Part shown: positions 1 through 11,788 of the stretch, piece by piece
How the letters are laid out: the number at the start of each line of letters is the position of its first letter
Position numbering within the stretch: the first letter of the stretch is position 1
Origin: Hymenobacter negativus
GTDB lineage: Bacteria > Bacteroidota > Bacteroidia > Cytophagales > Hymenobacteraceae
Assembly: GCF_017571495.1 (NCBI RefSeq)
Contig: NZ_JAGETZ010000006.1
Coordinates: 62,001 to 126,000 of the forward strand
Length of the DNA: 64,000 nucleotides
Direction: 5' to 3'
Program-made: the position numbers and the translations under genes
Notes under the pieces: generated by a model
Seen by the model: only the letters and a program-made list of their open reading frames with translations
Databases searched by the model: none
What the model was told of the DNA's origin: nothing

Positions 1-2
1 GG

Positions 3-119
3 AACTGCTTACCGTACCGAGAGGACGCGAAAGGCAACCGAGGTATTGCTCCCCCGCTTGCCCGCCCGGAGACAGCAGATGCAAGTGGTTGCCCAAAATC
101 GCCCAGACCGCCCGAATAG
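3..119 (+). CDS. possible 3' end of a gene cut by the window edge
   Basis: Frame 3 is open from the window edge to a TAG at 117-119, and a strong terminator hairpin starts two bases later. The visible tail is about 38 residues, rich in Pro, Arg and Gly, and I do not recognise it. Frames 1 and 2 are also open here, so the call rests mainly on the stop sitting right before the hairpin. It could equally be non-coding sequence. Confidence 0.3.
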   Translation, partial: NCLPYREDAKGNRGIAPPLARPETADASGCPKSPRPPE

Positions 120-120
120 C

Positions 121-166
121 CATACAGAAAGCCCCCGCAGCAACTGCTACGGGGGCTTTCTGTATG
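121..166. terminator. perfect inverted-repeat terminator
   Basis: Arms 121-137 and 150-166 are exact reverse complements (17 bp, with a CCCCCG/CGGGGG core) around a 12-nt loop. The AGAAAG/CTTTCT flank gives a short T-rich tail on either strand. It lies between the gene ending near 119 on the plus strand and the gene ending at 184 on the minus strand, so it can serve both. Confidence 0.8.
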
Positions 167-183
167 GTCCGGGCCAGCGGCGG

Positions 184-1065
184 CTAGCCGGCGAAGTAGT
201 GGCCCTGCTCCAAATCGGCCAGCAGGTCGGGGTGGGTGGGGTGCCAGTTTAGCCGCTGCTGCGTGAGCGTGCTGGAAGCAGCCAGGCCCAGGCCAGCGAA
301 GCGGGCGATCCAGCCGAAGTGCTCGGGGGCTTCTTCGGCTGATTTCGACACCACCGGCACGTTCAGGTGACGGCCGATGACGGCGGCCAGGTCGCGCAGG
401 GCAATGCCCTCGTCGGCCACGCCGTGGTAGCGCTGGCCAGCCGTACCATTTTCCACCACCAGCCGAAACAGGTGGGCCGCATCGAGCCGGTGCACCGCCG
501 GCCAGCGGTTTAGGCCCTCGCCGATATAGGCCGCCTCCCCCTTCTCCCGGGCGAGCTGAATGAGGTAGGGCACGAAGCCGTGGTCGTTCACGTCGTGCAC
601 AGACGCGGCCAGCCGCACCACCATGGCCCGCACGCCCTGCGGCACCAAAGCCAGGGCCGCCTGCTCCGAAACGCGGGCGAAGGCGCCGGGAACGTCGTCC
701 TCGGTGGCCAGGTGGCCCGGCTCAAAGCCGGCCAGACCGGACGTCACCACCAGCGGCCGGTTGGAGCCGGCCAGTACGCTGCCCATCGCCTCAATGGCCT
801 GCTGGTCGGTAACGGCGGCGGCTTGGTACTGCGAAAAATCGTGGTTGAACGCCAGGTGAATCACGCCTTCGGCCGCTGCCGCGCCGCGCTTCAGGCTGTC
901 GAGGTCGTTGAGGTCGCCGTGCACCACCTCGGCGCCAGCAGCAGTCAGGGCCTGCGCCGACGCCTCGGAGCGGGCCAGCCCAAGCACCTGGTGCCCGGCT
1001 TGTAGCAATTCCTGCACCACGGCCGAGCCCACAAAGCCCGACGCGCCTGTTACAAAAACCTTCAT
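184..1065 (-). CDS. SDR-family NAD(P)-dependent oxidoreductase (extended/atypical)
   Basis: A 293-residue protein starting with a Rossmann fold: the glycine motif TGASGFVGSAV at residues 6-16 binds NAD(P), followed by the acidic HGDLNDLDSL segment typical of extended or atypical SDRs (NAD-dependent epimerase-like). No signal peptide, so cytoplasmic. The active-site Tyr-x-x-x-Lys is not obvious, as in many atypical SDRs, so the reaction cannot be named. The ATG at 1063-1065 fits the start of the first beta strand exactly. The gene is divergent from the DUF3826 gene and is probably monocistronic, ended by the 121-166 hairpin. Related proteins are annotated as nucleoside-diphosphate-sugar epimerases or NmrA-like; the substrate is unknown. 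Confidence 0.85.
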   Translation of the reverse strand: MKVFVTGASGFVGSAVVQELLQAGHQVLGLARSEASAQALTAAGAEVVHGDLNDLDSLKRGAAAAEGVIHLAFNHDFSQYQAAAVTDQQAIEAMGSVLAGSNRPLVVTSGLAGFEPGHLATEDDVPGAFARVSEQAALALVPQGVRAMVVRLAASVHDVNDHGFVPYLIQLAREKGEAAYIGEGLNRWPAVHRLDAAHLFRLVVENGTAGQRYHGVADEGIALRDLAAVIGRHLNVPVVSKSAEEAPEHFGWIARFAGLGLAASSTLTQQRLNWHPTHPDLLADLEQGHYFAG

Positions 1066-1255
1066 AGAATGGAGTGTTTAAAGGATGAAATAAGTACGGC
1101 ACAAAGGTCTGGCCGTGAACCAACGCCGGCGCTGCGCGACGCAAACCATCTGCTGTAGAATTCAAACAATTGCGCCGTTTGGGGAAGCAGCAGGTAGGTG
1201 GGGTGTTGGTATCTTCGCGGGCCGGCTCTCGGCGTGCGCTAATGATAACCTTGCT

Positions 1256-1990
1256 ATGAGCAACCATTTTACAGCCGCGGCCCTGGCATTGGGTCTGGGC
1301 TTGTGGGCCACCTCGGCCGCCTGCGCCCAAACGACTGCCAGTCCCGCAGCCCCAGTACCGGCCGTGAGCGCGGAGGCCAGCGCAAAAGCCAATCAGGAAG
1401 TCGAACAGAAAGCCACCGAATGGGTAGCCGCGCTTCAGCTAAAAGACCCCAAAAAGGAGGCCGCTGTGCAGCAGGTAATAGCCACGCACCTGAAGGCCAT
1501 TCGGGATTACCACAACGCGCACCCCTACACCGAAACCCCGGCCGGCATCAACCCGGCTACCGGCAAGCCGCTGACCACCATGGACCGGCAGCTCATCACC
1601 GTTTCGGCCATGCCAAAAGCCATTCACGACAACCTGATGGCCGGCCTGCGCCAGCAGCTAACGCTCGAGCAGGTAGAGGCCGTGCTGGACAAATACACCA
1701 TCGGCAAAGTCGCCTTCACGCTGAATGGCTACAAATCCATCGTGCCCAACCTGACGCCTACGGAAGAACAGGTGATTCTGACTAACCTGAAGCAGGCCCG
1801 CGAACAGGCCGTGGATTTCAAGAACATGAAGGAGATATCCGCCGTTTTTGAAATCTACAAAAACAAGAACGAGGAGTACCTGAACACCCACGGCCGCAAC
1901 TGGCGTGAGCTGTTCAAAACGTACGTGGACGCGGCAAATGCCAAAAAAGCCGCCGACAAACCCAACGCGCCGAAGACCACCCAGCAGTAG
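1256..1990 (+). CDS. exported DUF3826 protein
   Basis: A 244-residue protein from the ATG at 1256. Longer in-frame starts exist upstream, but this one places a clean signal peptide (hydrophobic AAALALGLGLWATSAACA, residues 6-23) at the N-terminus. The mature part is helical and charged, with segments such as KATEWVAALQLKDPKKEAAV and TPTEEQVILTNLKQAREQA, which I recognise as DUF3826, a Bacteroidota periplasmic family of unknown biochemistry often near carbohydrate-use genes. It ends in a Lys/Ala/Pro-rich tail. No sugar-use genes are adjacent here. Transcribed in the same direction as the next lipoprotein gene, with a 208-bp gap. Confidence 0.75.
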   Translation: MSNHFTAAALALGLGLWATSAACAQTTASPAAPVPAVSAEASAKANQEVEQKATEWVAALQLKDPKKEAAVQQVIATHLKAIRDYHNAHPYTETPAGINPATGKPLTTMDRQLITVSAMPKAIHDNLMAGLRQQLTLEQVEAVLDKYTIGKVAFTLNGYKSIVPNLTPTEEQVILTNLKQAREQAVDFKNMKEISAVFEIYKNKNEEYLNTHGRNWRELFKTYVDAANAKKAADKPNAPKTTQQ

Positions 1991-2198
1991 GGCAAATAGC
2001 ACAAGCACACCGCACATGGAAGTCAATGCCGCACCGGATAAGGTGGTGAATTGATGCAGGCGCTTTGGTAGTCGTCAGTTGGGCCTGTGTCTAGGCTGGG
2101 CCGAATGGTGTGGGGTAGGGGTGGCATCTGCATCGGGTGTGCAGCTTTCAGAACAACTTTGGTTTCTTTGCCAGCACACGCTGCCTTTCCTTTTTTGC

Positions 2199-3113
2199 AT
2201 GAACCTATTCGACTCCCGCGCCTGGCGCCGGGCGAGCCAGTCCCTGGTCCTGATGCTGGGCCTGGCCGCCTGCACCACTACCAAAAAACAACCCACTGGC
2301 CCGGCCGCCAACGCGGCCGCCACTACCGACATCCTGCTATTGGGCTCCAACCACTTGGCACAGCTCTACAAAGCAGATAACCCGAACTCCGACGTGCTCA
2401 CGCCCAGGCGGCAAGCCGAGTTGAGCACCCTACTCGACGGGCTGCAGCGCTACCGGCCCGATGGCATCCTGGTGGAGGTGCTGCCCGAAGACCAGCCCCG
2501 CATCGACAGCCTCTACCAACTCTACCGGCAGGGTAAGCTCGACCTCAATACCATGCCCGGTGGCCGCAACGAGGTGTACCAGCTGGGGTTTGCGCTGGGC
2601 AAGCGCCTGGGCCTGCCCCGCATCCATTGCGCGAATGCCCCTGGCGGTACCTCCCAGAGCATCCTGAACCGGGGCAAGAACATTGAGCTTTACGAGCAGG
2701 CCACGGCCCGCTGGCGAGAGCAGTACGTAGCCCCACTCGACAGGGAATTACTGGACGGCAAATCCACCATGTCGCAGTACATGCAGACGCTCAACAAGCC
2801 GGCCATCGTGCAGCAGCTGCACACGCTGGTGTATAACGTGCCGGCCCGCGTCACCAACGGCACCCTAAAGCCTGACCCGATGGTGGATTCCGCCTTCATC
2901 AACCCGCGTTACGTGGGCGCGGAGTTTATTTCCGTGTTATACAACCGCGACCTGAAAGTGTATTCCAACATCGTGACCACTCAGCTGGATACCCACCAAA
3001 ACCGCCAGCTGCTGATAATCGGGTTGCGCCACATTGGCTCCTTGAAAGGCATCTTCCGCGAAGACCCGGCCTACCGGCTGGTGGAAGCCGCGCCCTATCT
3101 GGGCCGCCATTAG
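2199..3113 (+). CDS. DUF5694 lipoprotein (TraB/GumN-like)
   Basis: A 304-residue predicted lipoprotein. The ATG at 2199 is chosen because it gives a short basic N-terminus, a hydrophobic stretch and an LAAC lipobox with Cys near residue 23. After a Lys/Pro linker, the segment TDILLLGSNHLAQLY resembles the start of the TraB/GumN/ChaN fold (beta strand then His in a GxxH-type motif), followed by RPDGILVEVLPEDQP; the C-terminal QLLIIGLRHIGSLKGIF repeats a beta-His pattern. These features match the family annotated DUF5694. The enzymatic role is unproven; distant relatives are proposed metalloproteases or haem-binding proteins. Its stop codon overlaps the convergent gene by 4 bp. Confidence 0.75.
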   Translation: MNLFDSRAWRRASQSLVLMLGLAACTTTKKQPTGPAANAAATTDILLLGSNHLAQLYKADNPNSDVLTPRRQAELSTLLDGLQRYRPDGILVEVLPEDQPRIDSLYQLYRQGKLDLNTMPGGRNEVYQLGFALGKRLGLPRIHCANAPGGTSQSILNRGKNIELYEQATARWREQYVAPLDRELLDGKSTMSQYMQTLNKPAIVQQLHTLVYNVPARVTNGTLKPDPMVDSAFINPRYVGAEFISVLYNRDLKVYSNIVTTQLDTHQNRQLLIIGLRHIGSLKGIFREDPAYRLVEAAPYLGRH

Positions 3114-4090
3114 CGCCTCCGCACCAGCCCGAACCGGCCGCCGGGCACGTCCAGCAAAATGGTTTGCTCATCGAATGCCCGGTTGCCGAGCATGCCGCCC
3201 ATGCCCGAGAAGCGCATCAGCATGCTTTGAGTCAGGCTAATACCTTCCATGTAGGTGGTGGTGCCCAGGGGCAATGGCGGCACCGTGTTGTCGAGTTCCA
3301 GGGTGGCTGCCGTGGGGGCCGTGTACGAGGTGAGGGTACGGTCAAATGACTTTACGTCTACCTTGTGAACGGGCGCGCCGGGTTGGGCCAGCCGGTCCCA
3401 CTCGCCGTGGCTGGTGAGCAGGGAAAACGCACTGGTGCCCGAGTCGTAGAGCAACTGCCGGGGCTTGCCTTGCAGATTCATGGTCAGCAGCACGCGGCGG
3501 TTTTCGAAGGCCAGCGGCACGAAGGTGGCGCGCTGGGCCAGGCTATCGGGAAGGTGCGCATCAAGGCTAAAGCGGCGGTGGGCAAAGTCAAGCACCAGGC
3601 TTCGCCCGTCGATAACGTCAGCGCCCAGCGTGCCGATGATGAACGCAGTGGCTGTGTCGGCGGGCAAGTTGTGGGGGCCATGGGGCTTCACGCGGACCCA
3701 GTGGGCCAGCAGCTGACTCTGGCCCAGCGAGCAGCGAAAGTCGCGCACGGTATCGGCCGCTTGGGCGAAGGGCAGGGTAGGATAGGCGGCTTGCAGCGAA
3801 GCCAGCGACTCGGTGTAGAGCAACGAATAAGGGGCCCCCGTGTCGAACTGGAAGTAGCAGGTGCGGGGGCAGCCCGGCAGCCGCACCGGTACCAGCACCG
3901 CGGCGTGGGGCATGGCCCGGCCCCGGGCAGTATCGGCCCACCAGGTGAAGGAAGTAGTGGCTGGCAGCCCCGACACCACCAATTGGTTGGCCGCCGGCGT
4001 GAACTTCTGGCGCATGTAGAAGTAGCCGCCGATGCCACTAAGCAGGAACAGGGTCAGGACAGAAAGGAGAATTTTGAGTGCGGGTTTCAT
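3110..4090 (-). CDS. retropepsin-like aspartyl protease family protein, membrane-anchored
   Basis: A 326-residue protein with one N-terminal hydrophobic segment (residues about 6-24), probably a signal anchor. Two aspartyl-protease-like signatures are visible: FQFDTGAPYSLL in the first half and LLYDSGTSAFSLL in the second, each D-T/S-G-x-S/T after two beta residues. This double arrangement is found in Bacteroidota proteins annotated as aspartyl protease or hypothetical. The ATG at 4088-4090 is the only good start before the hydrophobic segment. It overlaps the 3' end of the convergent DUF5694 gene by 4 bp, so there is no terminator between them. Substrate and localisation are inferred. Confidence 0.65.
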   Translation of the reverse strand: MKPALKILLSVLTLFLLSGIGGYFYMRQKFTPAANQLVVSGLPATTSFTWWADTARGRAMPHAAVLVPVRLPGCPRTCYFQFDTGAPYSLLYTESLASLQAAYPTLPFAQAADTVRDFRCSLGQSQLLAHWVRVKPHGPHNLPADTATAFIIGTLGADVIDGRSLVLDFAHRRFSLDAHLPDSLAQRATFVPLAFENRRVLLTMNLQGKPRQLLYDSGTSAFSLLTSHGEWDRLAQPGAPVHKVDVKSFDRTLTSYTAPTAATLELDNTVPPLPLGTTTYMEGISLTQSMLMRFSGMGGMLGNRAFDEQTILLDVPGGRFGLVRRR

Positions 4091-4183
4091 GATGCAGAAA
4101 AGCGGGTGATTTACTGCGTCAAAAGTATCCGTGGTTCCTCCCGGAACCGGGCGCCATTAGCCCGCCATTTTGCCGCCACTTAT

Positions 4184-4197
4184 GTCAATTCATTGAC
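4184..4197. promoter_or_regulatory. short dyad upstream of the aspartyl protease gene
   Basis: GTCAAT and ATTGAC are exact reverse complements separated by TC. The site lies 94 bp upstream of the minus-strand gene starting at 4090 and 32 bp past the end of the XRE gene. A role as an operator is only a guess. Confidence 0.25.
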
Positions 4198-4228
4198 AGT
4201 GAAGGTGGATTGTTTTGCCTAGTGGAGC

Positions 4229-4891
4229 TTAAAGCCGGTAGCGGTATACGTTGAGCCGGCCCTGGCGCAGCTGCGCGCCGTAGTACGCCACCGTGCAAAC
4301 GTTGGCCGCGTAGGTGCCAATCAGCACACTCAGCCACAGCTCCGGCAGGGCCACGTGGAAGCGCCGGAACAACACCAGCTGAGCCGTTAGGGCCAGCAGC
4401 ATCAGGAAGAATGTACCCACCTGCCACAGCACCTGGAAGCCCACAATGCGGCGCCCCAGCTCCGCCACGTGCGCGATGCGGTGGCGGCGGGTGCGCCACA
4501 GCCACCACGGTACCGCCACATTCAGCAACGGCAGGACGAGGAAGCTGAGGGCGCTCAGGTTGAGCCACTGCAAAAAATCAGGGTCGGTGGGCAGCGCGAC
4601 CGGGGCCGCATCGGCAACGGGCGGTGCGGGTGGCACGGGCCACTGCGGTTCCGTGGTGGGCGGAGCGGCAACGGGGGACGCCTCGGCGGGCGGGGCCGGC
4701 TCGGTGCGCAGGGCGTCGAGCGGTACCCCGAGGGCCGTGGCCAGTGCCTGAAGAGTGTGGCCGCGCGGCACGGTGTCGCCCTGCTCCATCCGCTGGATGG
4801 TGCGCAGGCTCACGCCCGATTGTTCGGCTAGGACTTCCTGCGACAGCCCTTTGCTTTTGCGTAGCGTCGAAATGCGTTCGGTAGAAAACAT
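4229..4891 (-). CDS. XRE-family regulator with C-terminal membrane domain
   Basis: A 220-residue protein from the ATG at 4891; the TTG three codons further upstream is a weaker start. Residues about 5-60 form a Cro/C1-type helix-turn-helix (RKSKGLSQEVLAEQSGVSLR, then TIQRMEQGDTVPRG). A Pro/Ala-rich linker follows, then three to four hydrophobic helices (ALSFLVLPLLNVAVPWWLW, VLWQVGTFFLMLLALTAQLV, WLSVLIGTYAANVCTVAYY) resembling the DUF4870 region seen fused to HTH domains in Bacteroidota. It is probably a membrane-tethered transcription factor; the target is unknown. Transcribed toward the aspartyl protease gene with a 138-bp gap. Confidence 0.75.
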   Translation of the reverse strand: MFSTERISTLRKSKGLSQEVLAEQSGVSLRTIQRMEQGDTVPRGHTLQALATALGVPLDALRTEPAPPAEASPVAAPPTTEPQWPVPPAPPVADAAPVALPTDPDFLQWLNLSALSFLVLPLLNVAVPWWLWRTRRHRIAHVAELGRRIVGFQVLWQVGTFFLMLLALTAQLVLFRRFHVALPELWLSVLIGTYAANVCTVAYYGAQLRQGRLNVYRYRL

Positions 4892-4939
4892 GGGCGGCAA
4901 GTACGGAAATTAGCCGTAAAAGTGCGCCCTTGCCCGGCT

Positions 4940-5371
4940 TCACCCTATCGGCGACTTGGGCTGCTGCACCAGCCAGCGCACGGCGTCGGCATCCTTGTCG
5001 AAGGAGCGATACACCAGCGGCAGGCCCTGCACATGCGTGGTGACGTAGGCCGTTGCCAGCCGCACCAGCACATCGTGCGATACCAGTACGGCCCCGTGCC
5101 GGTAGCCGCCCGCCTGTACGGCCTGGGGCAGCCACTCATGGGCCACCCATTGTTGCTCGGCCTGGCTGAAAGGGGCCATGCCCACCTGATTAATCAGGAT
5201 GCGGCTCCAGCGGTGCCGCTGCAACTCCCGTTGCATGTTGATAAACAAGTCGCGGGTTTCGGCCAGTGTCCGCGCCTGTGAGCCCCAGTTGGTTCTCAGA
5301 AACCCAGTAGGGTCGGCCAATAGCTGGCCAGCATTATTCTTAAACAACAAAAGCGGGTTTGCGAGACTCAT
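4940..5371 (-). CDS. STAS/SEC14-like domain protein, paralog 1
   Basis: A 143-residue soluble protein. The ATG at 5371 is preferred over one 21 codons upstream because the paralog at 11196-11618 aligns from this Met (NPLLLFKNNAGQL against RSLYFENSSGRI). The pattern W-(9)-INQVGMAPF-(4)-EQQWVAHEWLP-(8)-YRHGAVLV matches the other copy well. Hymenobacter genomes annotate such proteins as STAS/SEC14 (SpoIIAA-like) domain proteins; the function is unknown. There is no operon partner with a clear role. Three other family members occur in this window. Confidence 0.6.
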   Translation of the reverse strand: MSLANPLLLFKNNAGQLLADPTGFLRTNWGSQARTLAETRDLFINMQRELQRHRWSRILINQVGMAPFSQAEQQWVAHEWLPQAVQAGGYRHGAVLVSHDVLVRLATAYVTTHVQGLPLVYRSFDKDADAVRWLVQQPKSPIG

Positions 5372-5504
5372 GAAGGGAAAAAGCAGTCGGTGCCGGGTAG
5401 GAAACCTGGGGAATGCCCGGTGGTTTTCAGGCATGCAAAGTTCTCGCCGCTGCCGCTTTGTGGCTCACCCCGAATTCAGCCAAGGCCGTGACTGCTCTTG
5501 TAGG

Positions 5505-8984
<3,480 letters not shown>

Positions 8985-9004
8985 GAGTTTCCAGAATAGT
9001 TATT

Positions 9005-9083
9005 GAAACGCGCCCTTTCGCGTCTCGGCGTTGACCGAACTGCCTAAACAGTGCAGACGCCGCGATGCGAAGGGGCGCGTTTC
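9005..9083. terminator. long inverted repeat between convergent genes
   Basis: The arm at 9005-9021 pairs with 9067-9083 (17 positions, one G:U type difference), with further partial pairing (TCTCGGCG with CGCCGCGA) inward. It sits between the convergent OYE and DinB genes and reaches the DinB stop codon. It probably acts as a bidirectional terminator. Confidence 0.6.
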
Positions 9084-9607
9084 TATATCGCCAGACTCTG
9101 TACCCATTTTGCCGTCACCAGCAACTGGCCGAGGTGGCGCGTGGTGTGCTCAGCCGCATGCACCAACAGTCCCAGGTGCGTGGATGGCACCTGCGCTCGA
9201 CCCACGCCGCGTACTTCGGAGAGGGTGGCTTCATCAGTGGCTTTCAACTGAGCCAGCGCCTTGTCGATTTGGTTGTTGAACTCCTGTATCAGCTTTTCAA
9301 CAGTGTCTTGGGCAATGCTTAACGGTGGCACTTCGGCATTGAAAGCAGCGAACTGCTGTTCCGTCAGAGTTTCCTGGCGGGCGTACGTTAGTAGGCGGTC
9401 GAGCACGCCCGCCAGGTGCTGGAGGTGGAAGCCGACGGAAGCTACCCCAGCCGGCCGTTCATTGAGCAGTGTGGGCGGGAATTCCTGCATGGCGGCATTC
9501 AGCTCGTCGCGGGCCTGTAGTAGGGCGTGGGCCACGGGCTGGAGCAGCGGCGGCACTCCGGGGATGGGGCCACGCAGCCAGATTTCAAGGTTTTGGGGAG
9601 TTGACAT
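9083..9607 (-). CDS. DinB-family protein
   Basis: A 174-residue protein with the four-helix DinB/YfiT-like pattern. The first metal His lies in GVASVGFHLQHLAGVLDRLL and a second His cluster in GLLVHAAEHTTRHLGQLLVTAKW, as in the DinB_2 family of divalent-metal-binding, often thiol-S-transferase-like proteins. The ATG at 9607 is chosen over one 25 codons upstream because the upstream residues are basic and derive from the repeat-rich flank. Cytoplasmic. Members are DNA-damage inducible in Bacillus, but most have unknown function. Its promoter region contains an inverted-repeat element (9632-9737). Confidence 0.8.
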   Translation of the reverse strand: MSTPQNLEIWLRGPIPGVPPLLQPVAHALLQARDELNAAMQEFPPTLLNERPAGVASVGFHLQHLAGVLDRLLTYARQETLTEQQFAAFNAEVPPLSIAQDTVEKLIQEFNNQIDKALAQLKATDEATLSEVRGVGRAQVPSTHLGLLVHAAEHTTRHLGQLLVTAKWVQSLAI

Positions 9608-9631
9608 AAACGGGAATGTTTGATAGATAAA

Positions 9632-9737
9632 AGAACGTGATGCCCAGCGCAGCCGAGACATCTTGCGGCTAGCACTAATCAATACTGCTGAACGGTTAAG
9701 CTACTAAGCCACGCGAGACGCCTCAGCATCACGTTCT
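9632..9737. repeat. family 1 inverted-repeat element, copy a
   Basis: AGAACGTGATGC at 9632-9643 is an exact reverse complement of 9726-9737. Inside these lie the family core CCAGCGCAGCCGAGACATCTTGCGG on the left and its relaxed complement CGCGAGACGCCTCAGC on the right. The 106-bp element fills the gap between dinB and lysA and can fold as one long hairpin. Confidence 0.7.
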
Positions 9738-9789
9738 CAATTCCACCGTTCATATTAAACAAGACCTGTCAAGCGGCCTTCCCAGGCAG

Positions 9790-9797
9790 TACTTTTG
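9790..9797 (+). promoter_or_regulatory. -7 box directly before lysA
   Basis: TACTTTTG matches TAnnTTTG exactly and ends 6 bp before the ATG at 9803. A start point about 7 nt downstream would give an almost leaderless mRNA. No good -33 element was found, so this could be coincidental. Confidence 0.35.
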
Positions 9798-9802
9798 TGA
9801 TT

Positions 9803-11038
9803 ATGCCCAATATAAATAACTCGCTACGCGCTGCGGCCGACCAGTTCGGCACCCCGCTTTACGTTTACGACGCTACCATTATTACGCGCCAATACAATAA
9901 GCTTAAATCGGCTTTCTCGGGGCATAAAACCCGGTTTTTCTACGCCTGTAAAGCATTGAGCAACGTGGCTATTCTACGCCACATCCACGGCTTGGGCTCC
10001 GGGCTTGATTGCGTGAGCATCAACGAGGTGCGGCTGGGGCTGCACGCGGGTTTTCTGCCGGAAAACATTCTCTTTACGCCCAACAGCGTAACGTTTGAAG
10101 AGCTGGTAGAAGCCAAGGAGTTGGGCGTCAACCTCAACATTGACAACATCTCGCTGCTGGAGCGGTTCGGAGCCACTTTTGGCGGTTCTTACCCAGTGTG
10201 CGTGCGCCTGAACCCGCACATTGAAGCGGGCGGCAACTACAAGATTCAAACCGGTCACATCGACTCCAAATTCGGCATCAGCATTCACCAGCTGCGCCAT
10301 TTGGAGCGCGTGGTGAAGGGCACCGGCCTGCACGTCAAAGGCCTGCACATGCACACGGGCTCCGAAATCAAGGACGTGGGCGTGTTCCTGCGCTCGCTCG
10401 AAATCCTGTTTGATGCCGCCGGGCGCTTTCCGGAACTAGATTTTCTGGACTTGGGCTCAGGTTTCAAAGTGCCGTACAAGCCCGGCGACCCCGAAACCGA
10501 TGTGGCCACGCTGGGCCAGCAGGTGGCCCAAGCGTTTCAGACCTTCGAGAAAGAATACGGCCGGCCGTTGGAGTGCTGGTTTGAGCCCGGCAAATACTTG
10601 GTGAGCGAAAGTGGCTACCTGCTGGTGAACGTGGCAGTGGTGAAGCAAACAACTGCCACGGTGTTTGCCGGCGTGAATTCGGGCTTCAACCACCTCATCC
10701 GGCCAATGTTCTACGACAGCTACCACCACATCAGCAACCTGACCAATCCCAAAGGCTCGGAGCGACTGTACACCGTGGTGGGCAATATCTGCGAAACGGA
10801 CACCTTCGCCTGGGACCGGCTGCTGCCCGAAATCCACGAAAACGACCTACTAGCTTTCCACAACGCCGGTGCCTACGGTTTCGAGATGAGCAGTAGCTTC
10901 AACTCGCGCACTCGCCCGGCCGAAGTGCTGCTGCAGGAGGACGGCGAGTTGCGTCTCATCCGCAAGCGCCAAACCTTTGAGGACTTGCTGGCTGGGCAGG
11001 TAGACGTAGTGGCAGAGGTGCCTGCGCAGCCAGCGTAG
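9803..11038 (+). CDS. lysA: diaminopimelate decarboxylase
   Basis: A 411-residue PLP enzyme catalysing the last step of lysine synthesis, meso-diaminopimelate to L-lysine plus CO2. The motif FFYACKALSN holds the PLP-binding Lys at the start of the alanine-racemase-like barrel. GLHMHTGSEIKD, FLDLGSGFKVPY and EPGKYLVSESGYLL are the standard ornithine/DAP decarboxylase group IV motifs, and VGNICETDTFAWDR with NAGAYGFEMSS supplies the C-terminal Cys and Tyr active-site residues. The ATG at 9803 is preferred to an in-frame GTG two codons earlier. The length fits the family. It stands alone, flanked by inverted-repeat elements on both sides. Confidence 0.93.
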   Translation: MPNINNSLRAAADQFGTPLYVYDATIITRQYNKLKSAFSGHKTRFFYACKALSNVAILRHIHGLGSGLDCVSINEVRLGLHAGFLPENILFTPNSVTFEELVEAKELGVNLNIDNISLLERFGATFGGSYPVCVRLNPHIEAGGNYKIQTGHIDSKFGISIHQLRHLERVVKGTGLHVKGLHMHTGSEIKDVGVFLRSLEILFDAAGRFPELDFLDLGSGFKVPYKPGDPETDVATLGQQVAQAFQTFEKEYGRPLECWFEPGKYLVSESGYLLVNVAVVKQTTATVFAGVNSGFNHLIRPMFYDSYHHISNLTNPKGSERLYTVVGNICETDTFAWDRLLPEIHENDLLAFHNAGAYGFEMSSSFNSRTRPAEVLLQEDGELRLIRKRQTFEDLLAGQVDVVAEVPAQPA

Positions 11039-11063
11039 CTGGTTTTACCAAAGACAAGAAGCC

Positions 11064-11171
11064 TGTCATGCCGAGCGCAGCCAAGGCATCCCGCGTAGAG
11101 TAGTCATTCTTTCCCCTGCGATTGAAGTTACGCTTGCACGCGAGATGCCTCGGTCGCGCTCGGCATAACAG
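11064..11171. repeat. family 1 inverted-repeat element, copy b
   Basis: The left arm at 11064-11095 (CTGTCATGCCGAGCGCAGCC, then AAGGCATCCCGCG) pairs with the right arm 11137-11171 (CGCGAGATGCCTCGGTCGCG, then CTCGGCATAACAG) with few mismatches. The 108-bp element lies between convergent lysA and STAS-like genes and probably also stops transcription. Confidence 0.75.
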
Positions 11172-11195
11172 TTCACTTTTACGGCCCTGTTGTCC

Positions 11196-11618
11196 TCAAT
11201 TATGCCCCGGCTTCAGCAGCCAGGCCACTGCGTCATCCTCGGTTTCGAAGGTGCGGTAGGTGTGGGGCAGGTTGCGGCTGGCCATGACAAACTGATTGGT
11301 AGCCAGGCGGGCAAATACGTTTTTGGCTACCAGAATGGCTCCGTAGCGGTAGCCATTTTCCTGCACGGTGCGCGGCAGCCACTCGTTGGTCATCCAGTCT
11401 TGCTCGCTGGGATTGAAAGGGGCCATGTCGCGCTGGTCGACCAGCATTTTGTCCCACTGGCGCCGGCTCATGGCCTGCGCCGTGTGCGTGAGCAAAGCGC
11501 GAAACTGCACGGCCTCGCGCGGACCGGGCCGGTACTCCAATCGCAGGTAGCCGCTGGGCTCTTCCCAGATGCGGCCGCTGCTGTTTTCAAAATAAAGGGA
11601 ACGGGTGGGGGGAGTCAT
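11196..11618 (-). CDS. STAS/SEC14-like domain protein, paralog 2
   Basis: A 140-residue soluble protein, starting at the ATG at 11618 (four codons inside the longest frame) to align with the paralog at 4940-5371. It shares SLYFENSSGRI, the MLVDQRDMAPFNPSEQDWMT and NEWLPRTVQENGYRYGAIL segments and a C-terminal DDAVAWLL helix. The family is annotated as STAS/SEC14 or SpoIIAA-like in related genomes; no catalytic residues are evident and its role is unknown. It is downstream of the Gfo/Idh gene on the same strand but separated from it by a strong terminator, so it is probably transcribed on its own. Confidence 0.6.
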   Translation of the reverse strand: MTPPTRSLYFENSSGRIWEEPSGYLRLEYRPGPREAVQFRALLTHTAQAMSRRQWDKMLVDQRDMAPFNPSEQDWMTNEWLPRTVQENGYRYGAILVAKNVFARLATNQFVMASRNLPHTYRTFETEDDAVAWLLKPGHN

Positions 11619-11671
11619 CAAGGTAAGCAACTAAACAAGGCAATTGCGGCACGGAAAAACTACCCTGGGCG

Positions 11672-11718
11672 GCAACGCCCAACCTCAACCGAAAACTCCG
11701 GCTGAGGTTGGGCGTTGC
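11672..11718 (-). terminator. terminator of the Gfo/Idh/MocA gene
   Basis: GCAACGCCCAACCTCA at 11672-11687 and its exact complement at 11703-11718 form a 16-bp stem with a 15-nt loop. It lies 70 bp past the stop of the gene ending at 11789 and before the next gene on that strand. Confidence 0.7.
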
Positions 11719-11788
11719 GGAACGGTTTTCGGCGAATTGCTTTTGGCAGCCGTTGAAAGCGTTAAGTCGTTCGCCGACCTATTGTGGC

